A DNA stretch of 64,000 bases from Pseudoselenomonas ruminantium. Its GTDB lineage: Bacteria; Bacillota; Negativicutes; Selenomonadales; Selenomonadaceae. The translations under genes were made by a program, and so were the position numbers. The notes beneath the pieces are model-generated. The model saw only the letters and a program-made list of their open reading frames with translations. It searched no databases and was not told the origin of the DNA. Each line of letters begins with the position of its first letter. Within the stretch, counting starts at the first letter, position 1. This document shows positions 42,468 to 51,458 of the stretch, piece by piece. The DNA lies in assembly GCA_902781305.1 (NCBI GenBank), contig CACZIV010000001.1, positions 44,247 to 108,246 on the forward strand, read 5' to 3'.

Positions 42468-43298
42468 ATGCCGGAAATGCCAGAAGTAGAAATCATCCGC
42501 CGCTATTTGGACACACAGGTGGCGGGAAAAACAATCATGAACTTGGATATCCGTCTGCCCCGCATGATTAAATGGCCCAATTTGGAAGGTTTCCGTGCAC
42601 TGGTTACAGGCAGAACCATCAAGAGCATGAACCGTCGGGGCAAGTATCTGCTCATGGAACTGGATAATGACAGCAAGGTGGTCTTTCATCTGCGCATGAC
42701 GGGGCGGCTCGTCTATGAACCTACGGGCGATACCAGCGACCATCATGCGCGGGTGATATTCCATTTACAGGATGGCGCAAGCCTTGTCTATGGGGATACC
42801 CGAACATTGGGCACAATTCATGGTCTTAAACCGCAGGAACTGGGCATGTTAAAAGGGCTTGCCGAGATGGGGCCGGAACCACTGTCGGCAGAATTTACGA
42901 CAGAGTATCTTTTTAAGACGGCAAACTCACGGAAAATGGTGATAAAGTCCTTTCTGCTCAATCAGAAATACATTGGCGGCATCGGCAATATCTACGCGGA
43001 TGAAGCCCTGTTTTTGGCGGGGATTCATCCCCTGCGTCCGGCAAATTCCCTAACGCAGGCAGAATGCAGCAGCTTATGGGAAAGTGTGAATAAGGTAATT
43101 GCCGCTGGGATAGCCGATGGCGGTACGACCTTCCGGGATTATCAAAATGGTGAGGGCGGCAAGGGCAGCCATCAGGAACATCTCTATGTCTACGGGCGCA
43201 AGGGCGAGCAGTGCCGCAATTGCGGTGCGGTTATTGAGCGCATAACCGTGGGCGGGCGTGGTACGCATTTTTGCCCTAAGTGTCAGGAGGAAGAATAA
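42468..43298 (+). CDS. mutM: Formamidopyrimidine-DNA glycosylase
   Basis: A 276-residue bifunctional glycosylase/AP lyase that excises 8-oxoguanine and FaPy lesions. The mature N-terminus P-E-M-P-E-V-E gives the catalytic Pro1 (after Met removal) and Glu; this fixes the start at ATG 42468. Lys in GRTIKSMNRRGKYLL (about 51-65) and KSFLLNQKYIGGIGNIYADEALF (about 160-182) match the family. The C-terminal zinc finger CRNCGAVIERITVGGRGTHFCPKC is complete. It lies between polA and coaE in a repair-themed operon and overlaps coaE by one base. Confidence 0.95.
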   Translation: MPEMPEVEIIRRYLDTQVAGKTIMNLDIRLPRMIKWPNLEGFRALVTGRTIKSMNRRGKYLLMELDNDSKVVFHLRMTGRLVYEPTGDTSDHHARVIFHLQDGASLVYGDTRTLGTIHGLKPQELGMLKGLAEMGPEPLSAEFTTEYLFKTANSRKMVIKSFLLNQKYIGGIGNIYADEALFLAGIHPLRPANSLTQAECSSLWESVNKVIAAGIADGGTTFRDYQNGEGGKGSHQEHLYVYGRKGEQCRNCGAVIERITVGGRGTHFCPKCQEEE

Positions 43299-43906
43299 TG
43301 GCGCGGATTATTGGCCTCACCGGAGGCATTGCCAGCGGCAAGAGCACCATGGCCAAATTCTTTCGGGAAAAGGGGGCAGCGGTCTTAAATGTGGACGCCA
43401 TTGCTCATCATCTGTCCAAGCCCAAACGCGTGCTCTATAAGATTTATGTGCAGCATTTTGGCGAGGAGATACTGCAGCCGGATGGCACGCTTGACCGCCG
43501 GGCGATTGGCCGCAAGGTTTTCGCCGACGAAACGGAGCGGCAGTGGCTTAATGACCATACACACCCCATTTTGGAGCACGTTATGCGCCAGCAGATAGCC
43601 TGTATGCAGAAGAAAAATTTTCCGCTGATTATCCTTGATGTGCCATTGCTCTTTGAAGCCGGATGGGATACAATGACAGAGGAGAATTGTTTGGTATTTG
43701 TCGATGAGGCTGCCCAGCTTGCGCGCCTGATGCGGCGCAATGGCTATACGGAAGAGGAGGCCCGGGGGCGCATTGCCGCCCAGATGCCGCTTAGTGAGAA
43801 GAAAAAGCGGGCAGATACCTTTATTGATAATAGTGGCAGTCTGGAAGAAAGTTTCCAGCAGGCAGAAAAACTTTGGAAGGAGTGGACCCATGCAGGGATT
43901 TCGTGA
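43298..43906 (+). CDS. coaE: Dephospho-CoA kinase
   Basis: A 202-residue P-loop kinase for the last step of coenzyme A synthesis. IGLTGGIASGKSTMAKFF (about 5-22) is the Walker A region; NVDAIAHHL (about 32-40) and PLLFEAGWD (about 110-118) are family motifs. ATG 43298 overlaps the mutM stop (TAATG). The polA-mutM-coaE order is common in Firmicutes. Its 3' end overlaps the transglycosylase reading frame. Confidence 0.94.
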   Translation: MARIIGLTGGIASGKSTMAKFFREKGAAVLNVDAIAHHLSKPKRVLYKIYVQHFGEEILQPDGTLDRRAIGRKVFADETERQWLNDHTHPILEHVMRQQIACMQKKNFPLIILDVPLLFEAGWDTMTEENCLVFVDEAAQLARLMRRNGYTEEEARGRIAAQMPLSEKKKRADTFIDNSGSLEESFQQAEKLWKEWTHAGIS

Positions 43907-44394
43907 CAGGGTCCAGCAGAATCGGCGTATTCAGCGACGCATGGCAACCTGCTTTTATGAAATATGCGGAAATCTATCATGTGGACAGCAATCTGACCGC
44001 AGCAGTCATTAAAAGTGAGAGCAAGTTTAAGCACACGGCCCTGTCTCACCGAGGAGCTGTTGGGCTTATGCAGCTAATGCCCGACACGGCAGAATGGATT
44101 GCCGGACAGATTGGCGATAAGAGTTACAGTTTGGAAAATCTCCATGAGCCGGACCGGAATATTCGCTATGGCACCTGGTATCTGGCGGAATTGCAGCGGG
44201 AATTCAAGGGCAATGATGTGCTGGCCTTGGCGGCCTATAATGCCGGTCGGGGCAATGTAAAGAATTGGATGAAGGAAAAGGATTGGAGCTATTCCTTCCA
44301 TGATATTGATGCGATTCCGTTTAAGGAAACGCGGGAATATGTAAGACAGGTTATTGGCGACCGCAAGAAGTACCGGGAGCTTTATCCTGAGTAA
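43873..44394 (+). CDS. Soluble lytic murein transglycosylase (SLT domain), N-terminus doubtful
   Basis: The SLT domain is complete: NLTAAVIKSESKFKHTALS with catalytic Glu (about 49), GAVGLMQLMPDTAEW, NIRYGTWYLAELQREF and ALAAYNAGRGNVKNW. Such proteins normally start with a basic tail and a membrane anchor. Here the frame opens only at TTG 43873 inside coaE and has no hydrophobic helix. An ATG at 43890 with GGAGTG upstream reads MQGFRDRVQQNRRIQRRM, a typical basic start, but in another frame that stops at 44012. A deletion or frameshift near 43940-43955 that removed the anchor is likely. ATG 43957 could give a shorter cytoplasmic product. Confidence 0.75.
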   Translation: MEGVDPCRDFVTGSSRIGVFSDAWQPAFMKYAEIYHVDSNLTAAVIKSESKFKHTALSHRGAVGLMQLMPDTAEWIAGQIGDKSYSLENLHEPDRNIRYGTWYLAELQREFKGNDVLALAAYNAGRGNVKNWMKEKDWSYSFHDIDAIPFKETREYVRQVIGDRKKYRELYPE

Positions 44395-44409
44395 AAAGAA
44401 AGGCAGTTT

Positions 44410-47400
44410 ATGCAGAAGTACCGTATTGTTCCGCAACAAGAGAATATGTTTTGGCAGTTGGTACAGGGGATGACGTTGGATGACGAGGATAAGACCCTGT
44501 TAAAGAATGCTGTAATTCGTCATGTGGAAGTCAGTGTCAAAGAGAGTCTTTGGGAAATTGCCCTGACCAGTCAGACGTTGATTCCCGACAGCCTTTTACA
44601 GCGGGCGGCGGAGCAGATTAAGGGCAAGTGTAATCTGCAGCGGGTTATATTCTATCAGGATATCATTGATATTGAAGATGGTATCAGCAAGGTATGGCCG
44701 CAGCTTGTAACAGTGGTGGCGGAAGATAATCCGACCGTTTTTCAGCTCTTGAAGCGTTCGAAGTATGTGGTGGACGGCAGCAAGCTCACCATCAAAGTTC
44801 CCGGTGAGCTTGGCGGTGAAATCATGCGGGCACATGGTGTGACGCAGATGATGAGCCAGACCATCAAGGATATGCTGGGGTATCGCTGTCCGGTGCTCTG
44901 TGAGGCCAGTGATGAAGTCCTGCAGAATCTTTCTGTGGATGACAGCTTCAATACACCGGAATATCAGGCGGCTTTGCGTAAGGAACGTACAGCAGAAACG
45001 CGCAGTGATCATCAGGCTGCGTCAGCACCAGAAGCGAAACCATCCAAAACAGAAAGCAAGCCCAAGGCGGCAACTGCTCCAAAACGGGAAGATTTTTCTC
45101 GTCCTGTGGTGGTACAGAGTGCGGGCAATACCATCTTTGGCCGCAATATTATGGGCGAACGTCAGCTGATTGCCGATTTGGATGGGGAAACCAAGAGCGT
45201 TATTCTGGAAGGCTTTATTGGCGAAGGTGCCGGTTCCGGCCTCAAGACCATCGAATTCAAGACCGGCACCAAGATGCTGGCGTTCTGCTTGTCGGATGAA
45301 TCGGACGGCATTGCCTGCAAGAAGTTCTTTAAGCCCGGCAAGGGCCGCAATGGGCAGGAAGAGGACTTCGATGAAATCATGGGTAAGCTCAAGGAGGGCA
45401 TGGCTGTCCGCATTAGGGGGTCTGTGCGCTTTGATACCTACATGAATGAGTATGTGGTCTTCGTGGATTCTTTAGCCAAGAAGGAAATCAAGAAGCGCGA
45501 GGATAATGCCGAGGTCAAACGTGTGGAACTTCATGCCCATACGACCATGAGCGATATGGATGCCGTGGTGTCCGTAAAAGACCTTATCAAGACCGCTGAT
45601 AGCTGGGGCTGGCCGGCTATTGCCATCACCGACCATGGTGTGGTGCAGGCTTATCCGGATGCGGCCAAGACCGCAGAGAAACTCAATATCAAGGTTATCT
45701 ATGGTATGGAAGGATATCTTACCGGGGAGGATTACCAGCAGAAACGGGCTAATCATATTATTTTCCTGGCGAAGAACCCCAACGGCTTGCGCAATCTCTA
45801 TCAAATGGTGTCGCTATCCCATGTAAAATACTTCTATAAAAATCGGCCGCGTTTGCCCAAGAATATCATTGAGGAATATCGAGATGGCATCATCATCGGC
45901 TCTGCCTGCGAAGCGGGCGAGCTTATCCGGGCAATCGTGGAAGGGCAGAGTGAGGAGCAGCTCATTGAGATTGCGTCCTTCTATGACTATCTGGAAATCC
46001 AGCCCATCCATAACAATGACTTCTTGAAGCGGGAAGAAAAATTCCCCAATATCAACACGGATGAAGACCTAATCAACATCAATCTCAAGGTAGCGGAACT
46101 GGCGAAAAAACTGGGCAAAATGCTCGTTGCCACCTGTGATGTGCATTTTCTCAATCCGGAGGACAGCATTTACCGGGCAATTATCATGAAGGGCAAGGGC
46201 TTCAAGGACGCCGATTTCCAGCCGCCCCTTTACCTGCGCACTACCGAAGAAATGCTGGCTGAATTTTCCTATCTGGGCGAAGAAGCGGCCTATGAAGCTG
46301 TGGTGACCAATCCCCGGAAAATCAACGATATGATTGAGAAGTTCAAGCCCATTCCGGACGATTTGTATTCGCCGATGATTCCGGGGGCGGACGAGGAAAT
46401 TGAATCCATGTCCTACAACCGCGCAAAATCCATGTATGGCGAAAACCTGCCGGAAATCGTGGAGGCGCGTCTGCAGCAGGAACTCAAGCCGATTATCGGC
46501 CATGGATTCTCGGTGCTCTATTTGATTGCCCAGCGCCTGGTAAAAAAATCCAATGACGACGGCTATCTGGTTGGTTCTCGTGGGTCCGTAGGTTCGTCCT
46601 TTATCGCCACCATGACGGGCATTACCGAGGTTAATCCGCTGCCGCCGCATTGGCGCTGCCCGCATTGCCAGTACAGTAAGTTCATCACCGACGGTTCCTA
46701 CGGCTGCGGCTATGACCTGCCGGATATGGAATGTCCGGTCTGCGGCACGCCGCTGATTAAAGACGGCCACGATATTCCGTTCGCCGTATTCCTGGGCTTC
46801 GATGGCGATAAGGTTCCCGATATCGATTTGAACTTCTCCGGTACCTATCAGCCGGTAGCGCATAAGTACACGGAAATCCTCTTTGGCAAGGACAACGTAT
46901 ATCGCGCAGGTTCCATTCAGACCGTGGCGGATAAGACCGCTTTTGGTTATGTGAAAAAATACTTCGAGGAAAAGGGGATAAAGAAACATATTTCCTATAT
47001 CGACCGTTTGGCGCATGGCTGTATGGGGGTGAAATCCACAACCGGCCAGCATCCTGCCGGCATCATGGTTGTGCCTCGCGATATGGACGTGCATTTCTTT
47101 ACGCCCATTCAGCACCCGGCCAACGATATGAACTGCGGCACGATTACCACCCATTTCGATTACCATTCCATCAGCAGCCGTCTGGTTAAGCTCGATATTC
47201 TGGGCCACGATGACCCGACAGTAATCAAGATGTTGGAAGATTTGACCTGCCGCGACCCGAAGACCATCCCATTTGACGATGTGGCCACCATGTCGCTCTT
47301 TAACTGCACAGACGCCTTGGGGCTCACGCCAGAGGAACTTGGAGCAACTTCGGGAACTTTCGGCATCCCGGAGTTCCGTACGCCGTTTACCCGGCAGATG

Positions 47401-48246
47401 ATTGACGATACCAATCCCGACGTGTTCTCGGATTTGGTGCGTATTTCCGGTTTCTCCCATGGTACGGATGTGTGGTTGGGCAATGCGCAGGACCTTATCC
47501 GCAGCGGTCAGTGTACCATCAAGAACGCCATCTCGGCCCGTGACGATATCATGATGTATCTGATTCATCACGGCATTGACCCGCTGTTGTCCTTTAAGAC
47601 CATGGAAAAGGTGCGTAAGGGCAAGGGCATTGACCCGGATGTGGTCAAAAAATTGCAGGACGGCGATATTCCCCAGTGGTATATTGACTCCTGTCAGAAA
47701 ATCAAATACCTGTTCCCGCGTGCGCATGCTACAGCCTACGTTATGATGGCCTACCGCATTGCGTTCTGTAAGGTGCATTATCCGCTGGCTTATTATGCGG
47801 CGTATTTTTCCATTCGCGCCGATGAATTTGATGCCAACGTTATTGCCAAGGGGCAGGAATATGTGGGACAGCAGATTCACGAACTCGAAATGATTTCCAA
47901 GGAGAAGAAATTGGATGCCAAGCAGAATGCGACGCTGATTGTACTGCAGCTGGCATGGGAAATGTATTTGCGCGGCTACGACTGCGAGAATGTGGATATC
48001 TATACTTCTGATGCAGAAAAATTCATCATCCACGAAAAATCCCTGCTGCCGCCGCTGGCAAGCTTGGGAGGCATGGGAACCAAAGCATCCCAAAGCATCG
48101 TGGAAGCCCGCAAAGACGGCATCTTTACCAGTATAGAAGATTTACGCCGTCGTACAGGTATTTCCAAAACCAATATCGAAATCCTGCGTGACCATGGCTG
48201 TCTGGATGGCATGGGCGAATCTGACCAGATTGCGCTTTTTGGCTAA
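44410..48246 (+). CDS. polC: PolC-type DNA polymerase III alpha subunit, without the exonuclease insertion
   Basis: A 1278-residue replicative polymerase. In order: N-terminal domain (about 1-220), OB fold (about 230-365), PHP domain beginning VELHAHTTMSDMDA (about 372), zinc motif CPHC-x(15-20)-CxxxxxxxxCPVC (about 749-780), palm with PDIDLNFSG (about 806-814), fingers and beta/HhH-containing end. In B. subtilis PolC a roughly 170-residue DEDDh exonuclease interrupts PHP. Here GMEGYLTGEDYQQ runs straight into RANHIIFLAKNPNGLRNLY (about residues 433-465), so proofreading must be supplied in trans. It is the last gene before a strong terminator. Confidence 0.93.
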   Translation: MQKYRIVPQQENMFWQLVQGMTLDDEDKTLLKNAVIRHVEVSVKESLWEIALTSQTLIPDSLLQRAAEQIKGKCNLQRVIFYQDIIDIEDGISKVWPQLVTVVAEDNPTVFQLLKRSKYVVDGSKLTIKVPGELGGEIMRAHGVTQMMSQTIKDMLGYRCPVLCEASDEVLQNLSVDDSFNTPEYQAALRKERTAETRSDHQAASAPEAKPSKTESKPKAATAPKREDFSRPVVVQSAGNTIFGRNIMGERQLIADLDGETKSVILEGFIGEGAGSGLKTIEFKTGTKMLAFCLSDESDGIACKKFFKPGKGRNGQEEDFDEIMGKLKEGMAVRIRGSVRFDTYMNEYVVFVDSLAKKEIKKREDNAEVKRVELHAHTTMSDMDAVVSVKDLIKTADSWGWPAIAITDHGVVQAYPDAAKTAEKLNIKVIYGMEGYLTGEDYQQKRANHIIFLAKNPNGLRNLYQMVSLSHVKYFYKNRPRLPKNIIEEYRDGIIIGSACEAGELIRAIVEGQSEEQLIEIASFYDYLEIQPIHNNDFLKREEKFPNINTDEDLININLKVAELAKKLGKMLVATCDVHFLNPEDSIYRAIIMKGKGFKDADFQPPLYLRTTEEMLAEFSYLGEEAAYEAVVTNPRKINDMIEKFKPIPDDLYSPMIPGADEEIESMSYNRAKSMYGENLPEIVEARLQQELKPIIGHGFSVLYLIAQRLVKKSNDDGYLVGSRGSVGSSFIATMTGITEVNPLPPHWRCPHCQYSKFITDGSYGCGYDLPDMECPVCGTPLIKDGHDIPFAVFLGFDGDKVPDIDLNFSGTYQPVAHKYTEILFGKDNVYRAGSIQTVADKTAFGYVKKYFEEKGIKKHISYIDRLAHGCMGVKSTTGQHPAGIMVVPRDMDVHFFTPIQHPANDMNCGTITTHFDYHSISSRLVKLDILGHDDPTVIKMLEDLTCRDPKTIPFDDVATMSLFNCTDALGLTPEELGATSGTFGIPEFRTPFTRQMIDDTNPDVFSDLVRISGFSHGTDVWLGNAQDLIRSGQCTIKNAISARDDIMMYLIHHGIDPLLSFKTMEKVRKGKGIDPDVVKKLQDGDIPQWYIDSCQKIKYLFPRAHATAYVMMAYRIAFCKVHYPLAYYAAYFSIRADEFDANVIAKGQEYVGQQIHELEMISKEKKLDAKQNATLIVLQLAWEMYLRGYDCENVDIYTSDAEKFIIHEKSLLPPLASLGGMGTKASQSIVEARKDGIFTSIEDLRRRTGISKTNIEILRDHGCLDGMGESDQIALFG

Positions 48247-48270
48247 ATCATAATTGAAATAAAACATACA

Positions 48271-48321
48271 GCGCGAAGCGCATTGTCAATTTAATGACAA
48301 TGCGCTTCGCGCTTATTTTAT
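48271..48321 (+). terminator. Perfect 18-bp stem terminator after polC
   Basis: 48271-48288 pairs without mismatch with 48295-48312 around the loop ATTTAA, followed by TTATTTTATT. The palindrome contains GCGCGAAGCGC and its complement. Confidence 0.9.
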
Positions 48322-48382
48322 TGCAGAAAAGAATAAAAAAGACATTTTTTAAGGAGAAATATAAAATTTTTTCAATAATGTC

Positions 48383-48413
48383 TTGTGGGGGGGGGCATAT
48401 GTGCTAATATAAT
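48383..48413 (+). promoter_or_regulatory. Candidate phase-variable promoter of the polysaccharide operon
   Basis: TTGTGG (48383-48388) and TATAAT (48408-48413) are separated by 19 bases that include most of a nine-G run (48387-48395); TAATAT at 48405 gives a 16-base alternative. Loss or gain of G would move the spacing to or from 17. The next gene starts 44 bases after the -10. Confidence 0.5.
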
Positions 48414-48456
48414 GGAGTATGTAAATAACACGCGAACGAAAGGAAGAATCAATCCC

Positions 48457-48624
48457 ATGTTTCAAGTCAAACAGACGGAAGAAATGATTAATAAAACCTT
48501 CCGTCTTCCCTCCAGTTTACTTGATGAGCTGGCAAAAGTTGCCGAGCATGAAAAAGTATCTGTAAACAATCTGGTACGGCAGTGCTGTGAATACGCCTTG
48601 TCCAATATGAAAACGGAAAAATAA
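48457..48624 (+). CDS. Ribbon-helix-helix (Arc/MetJ-type) small regulator
   Basis: A 55-residue protein; ATG 48457 has AAAGGAAG upstream. Sequence EEMINKTFRLPSSLLDELAKVAE-HEKVSVNNLVRQCCEYAL shows the beta-strand (KTFRLP) and two helices of an RHH DNA-binding fold, with the second-helix N-x-L-V-R-x-C-x-x-Y-A pattern. It has no toxin-type neighbour, so it is more likely a transcription regulator of the downstream polysaccharide genes or of its own promoter. Inference from position only. Confidence 0.75.
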   Translation: MFQVKQTEEMINKTFRLPSSLLDELAKVAEHEKVSVNNLVRQCCEYALSNMKTEK

Positions 48625-48642
48625 AAGCATGAAAGGAATCAT

Positions 48643-50067
48643 ATGACATTGACCATGCAAAAGAGTAATAGCGGTATACGTCAAAGGTTGCGTCCATACC
48701 TTGCACCCATAATTTTTATGAGTGCGGATTATCTTGCAGTGATATTGACCGGACTGATTTCAACTGGTTTATATGATTTAGAAATTGACCCAAGTTATAT
48801 CTATCTGTGGCTGCCGTTGACCTTCCTGATTTTTTTAGCTCAGGCGAGAGCCTATGTCACCATGCAGCCTATCATCTATACTGTCAGAAGCATTTTCTAT
48901 GCGGGCACATACGGACTTATTGCTTATATCGTTGCCTTGTACTTCTTCACGGACTGGATGGCGGCGCGTTCCTTCTTTGCGGTATTTTGGCTGGTCTTGC
49001 TGATAACACTCTACATCGAACGGCTGCTAATCAGCCTATGGCTGAAACACAGCCATCATCTGTATGAAGATGTGATTTTCGTAGGGGCAGGCAAGACGGC
49101 CGAACGGGCATTGCATTACTTTCAAGATGATTTGGGGTATCGGTACCACATCATTGGTTTCTTGGATGATAATCCGATTTCCGACAAAATCCCAAATACA
49201 TACAAGCTGCTGGGAAAAATCAGCGAAGCAGAAAAGATTGTGGAAAACAGCCATGTACAGAACGTAATCATCACGGCACCGGGGATGGAGCGCGATAAAT
49301 TACAACAGCTTATCACTACCGTCCAGCCCCATGTACGCAATCTGTCCTATGTACCGGATTTGATTGGCACACCGATGGCAGGGGTAGAGGCTCAGTCGCT
49401 GTTCAGTGAAGAAATCCTCATGTTGCATATGAAGAACAATCTTGCCCTGCGACGTAACCGAATTTATAAACGTTTATTTGATTTGATACTAAGCGTTGCA
49501 GGTGGCATTGTCATCAGTCCGATACTGCTGTTCCTGGCAATGTGCATAAAACTGGATTCAAAAGGCGATGTATTCTACAATGCAGACCGCATTGGTAAAG
49601 ATGGTAAGAATTTCAAGTGCTATAAATTCCGTTCTATGTATATCAACGGTGATGAAATCCTCAGCGATTATTTGGACAAGAATCCGGAAGCCGCTGCGGA
49701 ATGGAAGGAATACGCCAAACTGCGTGACTATGACCCACGGGTTACTAAGGCCGGCATATGGATGCGTAAATACAGCCTTGATGAACTGCCACAGATACTC
49801 AATGTTATAAAAGGCGATATGAGCCTTGTAGGGCCAAGACCATACCTGCCACGAGAAAAAGAAGATATTGGCGAGGAACTCAGTACCATAACCATGAGTA
49901 TGCCGGGAATCACCGGCTATTGGCAGGTAAGCGGCAGAAATGATGTCAGTTTTCAGGAACGAGTCACCATGGATGCGTGGTATGTAAGAAACTGGTCGGT
50001 ATGGCTGGACATTATGTACTTGGCCAAAACATTTACAGCAGTAATATTTGGGAAGGGAGCTTATTAA
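48643..50067 (+). CDS. wbaP: Undecaprenyl-phosphate sugar phosphotransferase (WbaP/PglC-like polyprenol phosphate transferase)
   Basis: A 474-residue initiating enzyme. It has four or five N-terminal membrane helices (about 18-130), a nucleotide-binding-like CoA-fold middle (YEDVIFVGAGKTAERALHYF, about 142-161), a fifth helix (about 280-302) and the catalytic bacterial sugar transferase domain with RIGKDGKNFKCYKFRSMY (about 318-335), SLDELPQILNVIKGDMSLVGPRPYLP (about 373-400) and PGITGYWQVSGRN (about 416-428). It places the first sugar phosphate on undecaprenyl phosphate, likely galactose or glucose as in WbaP; the exact sugar is not readable. First enzyme of the locus. Confidence 0.93.
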   Translation: MTLTMQKSNSGIRQRLRPYLAPIIFMSADYLAVILTGLISTGLYDLEIDPSYIYLWLPLTFLIFLAQARAYVTMQPIIYTVRSIFYAGTYGLIAYIVALYFFTDWMAARSFFAVFWLVLLITLYIERLLISLWLKHSHHLYEDVIFVGAGKTAERALHYFQDDLGYRYHIIGFLDDNPISDKIPNTYKLLGKISEAEKIVENSHVQNVIITAPGMERDKLQQLITTVQPHVRNLSYVPDLIGTPMAGVEAQSLFSEEILMLHMKNNLALRRNRIYKRLFDLILSVAGGIVISPILLFLAMCIKLDSKGDVFYNADRIGKDGKNFKCYKFRSMYINGDEILSDYLDKNPEAAAEWKEYAKLRDYDPRVTKAGIWMRKYSLDELPQILNVIKGDMSLVGPRPYLPREKEDIGEELSTITMSMPGITGYWQVSGRNDVSFQERVTMDAWYVRNWSVWLDIMYLAKTFTAVIFGKGAY

Positions 50068-50087
50068 GTTTGAAGGAGACGGAAAAT

Positions 50088-51455
50088 ATGGAGCAAAAAC
50101 AGGTTGAAGATAGTATAGATGTGAGGAAATTACGAAAAATTGCATTGAGCAATAAGAAGCAGCTGGTAGGTGTGGTAACGGGGTGTATGGCTGTGTCCTT
50201 ATTATTGACAGTAGTACTGCCTAAAACGTATGAATCTACGACACTGGTTCAGGTTCGTAATACTAATGGGGCTAATTCGGCGCTGAATTCGATGATAAGT
50301 TCTGCCGCAGCATTGGGAATATCCACGGGATTTTCCAAAAGCTCTTTGCCAAACAGTTATATCGAACTGATGAAATCACGCAATGTATTGGAGCCGATTA
50401 TCGATAATTTGGAATGGGAAGATGAAAAGGAAAAACCGGAAGCTGTTGATTTTGCTAAAAAGCGACTAAGTTTCAAAAATACGGAATCTACCGATTTGAT
50501 TGCAGTTACAGCGAAGGGGAAAAGTCCGGAAGAGGCGCAGATGATCTCACAGGCAGTGGTAGATAATTTTTTGACTTTGCAAACTGGCATGAATCAACAA
50601 ACCCAAAGTTTGTTGGTGAAATTCTGGGATGATCAAATTAAGGATGCGAAAAAAGAAGCAGAGGATGCCAGAACCAAATTTGCCGAATATCAGCGTGAAC
50701 ATAAGGTCTACAGTCCGGACGAACAGGCTAAGGCGGCGGTAAACAAGATGAATGCTTTTGATGATACGTTAGGTGAGTTGCAAGTAAAGGAAAAAGCATT
50801 GCAAGCCAAACTTACAAGTGTCAATGGTACGTTAGGAGATATGGCAGAGCGCAGCCGACAGTACAACGTAAATGACAATACTGTAGTACAGAACATGCGG
50901 GGAAAAATAGTTGAAGCACAGATAGAACTGGTGTCAATGCGGGAACGCTACACGGAGGATCATCCATCCGTAATTTCTATGAAAAAAAAATTACAGGAAT
51001 TAAATTCTCGTTTGCAACAGGAAGTCGGTACGCTGGTAGCTTCCAAATATTCAAGCCTAAATCCTGCGCAGGCAGCATTACTGCAGGAACAGGCTGCTGC
51101 CCAGGCGGGCATAGCAGTTGCTCAGGCTAGTGAGTCGGCTGTAAAGGCTCGTCGAGAGGAAAAAGAAAAGGAACTGGATGAATTTCCGAAAGATGTTTTA
51201 GAATATTTGAATTTGCAGCGGGATGTGGCGCTCAAGGAAGGTTTATATACTAATTTAGTGAAACAGTTGCAGCAAAACAAGCTACAAAAAGCGATGGAAA
51301 GCATGGATATCCAGGTGGTAGATTCTGCCAATCTGCCCCGTGATGATAAACCGTCTTTTCCAAAGCTATCCATGATGCTGGCTTTAGGCGTTTTAACAGG
51401 CATAGCTGGTGCATGCGCGCGACTGTTGTGGCTATATAAGAAGGTGACGAATTAA
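50088..51455 (+). CDS. wzz: Polysaccharide chain-length determinant / Wzz-family protein
   Basis: The 455-residue protein begins at ATG 50088 (AAGGAG about ten bases upstream). An N-terminal helix (about 25-45), a large extracytoplasmic coiled-coil region (about 150-400; EAEDARTKFAEYQREHKV, EKALQAKLTSVNGTLGDMAERSR) and a C-terminal helix (about 428-450) after DDKPSFPKLSMM, the conserved P-x2-P-x4-S motif, define a Wzz/GNVR polysaccharide co-polymerase. There is no Walker kinase domain fused, and no BY-kinase gene follows. It controls chain length of the Wzy product. Confidence 0.9.
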   Translation: MEQKQVEDSIDVRKLRKIALSNKKQLVGVVTGCMAVSLLLTVVLPKTYESTTLVQVRNTNGANSALNSMISSAAALGISTGFSKSSLPNSYIELMKSRNVLEPIIDNLEWEDEKEKPEAVDFAKKRLSFKNTESTDLIAVTAKGKSPEEAQMISQAVVDNFLTLQTGMNQQTQSLLVKFWDDQIKDAKKEAEDARTKFAEYQREHKVYSPDEQAKAAVNKMNAFDDTLGELQVKEKALQAKLTSVNGTLGDMAERSRQYNVNDNTVVQNMRGKIVEAQIELVSMRERYTEDHPSVISMKKKLQELNSRLQQEVGTLVASKYSSLNPAQAALLQEQAAAQAGIAVAQASESAVKARREEKEKELDEFPKDVLEYLNLQRDVALKEGLYTNLVKQLQQNKLQKAMESMDIQVVDSANLPRDDKPSFPKLSMMLALGVLTGIAGACARLLWLYKKVTN

Positions 51456-51458
51456 CAA

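Noticed and set aside
44566-44578. TGACCAGTCA inside polC as another GTCA motif
   Set aside because: It stands alone without the longer aligned context and falls in a region where the codons explain it.
39863-48246. Replication origin near the polymerase genes
   Set aside because: No dnaA/dnaN/gyr genes and no cluster of DnaA boxes were seen.
48271-48312. Perfect palindrome after polC as a fourth member of the hairpin repeat family
   Set aside because: Its loop is only ATTTAA and the core TAGACAGGCTTGTCAAA is absent; it is an ordinary terminator.
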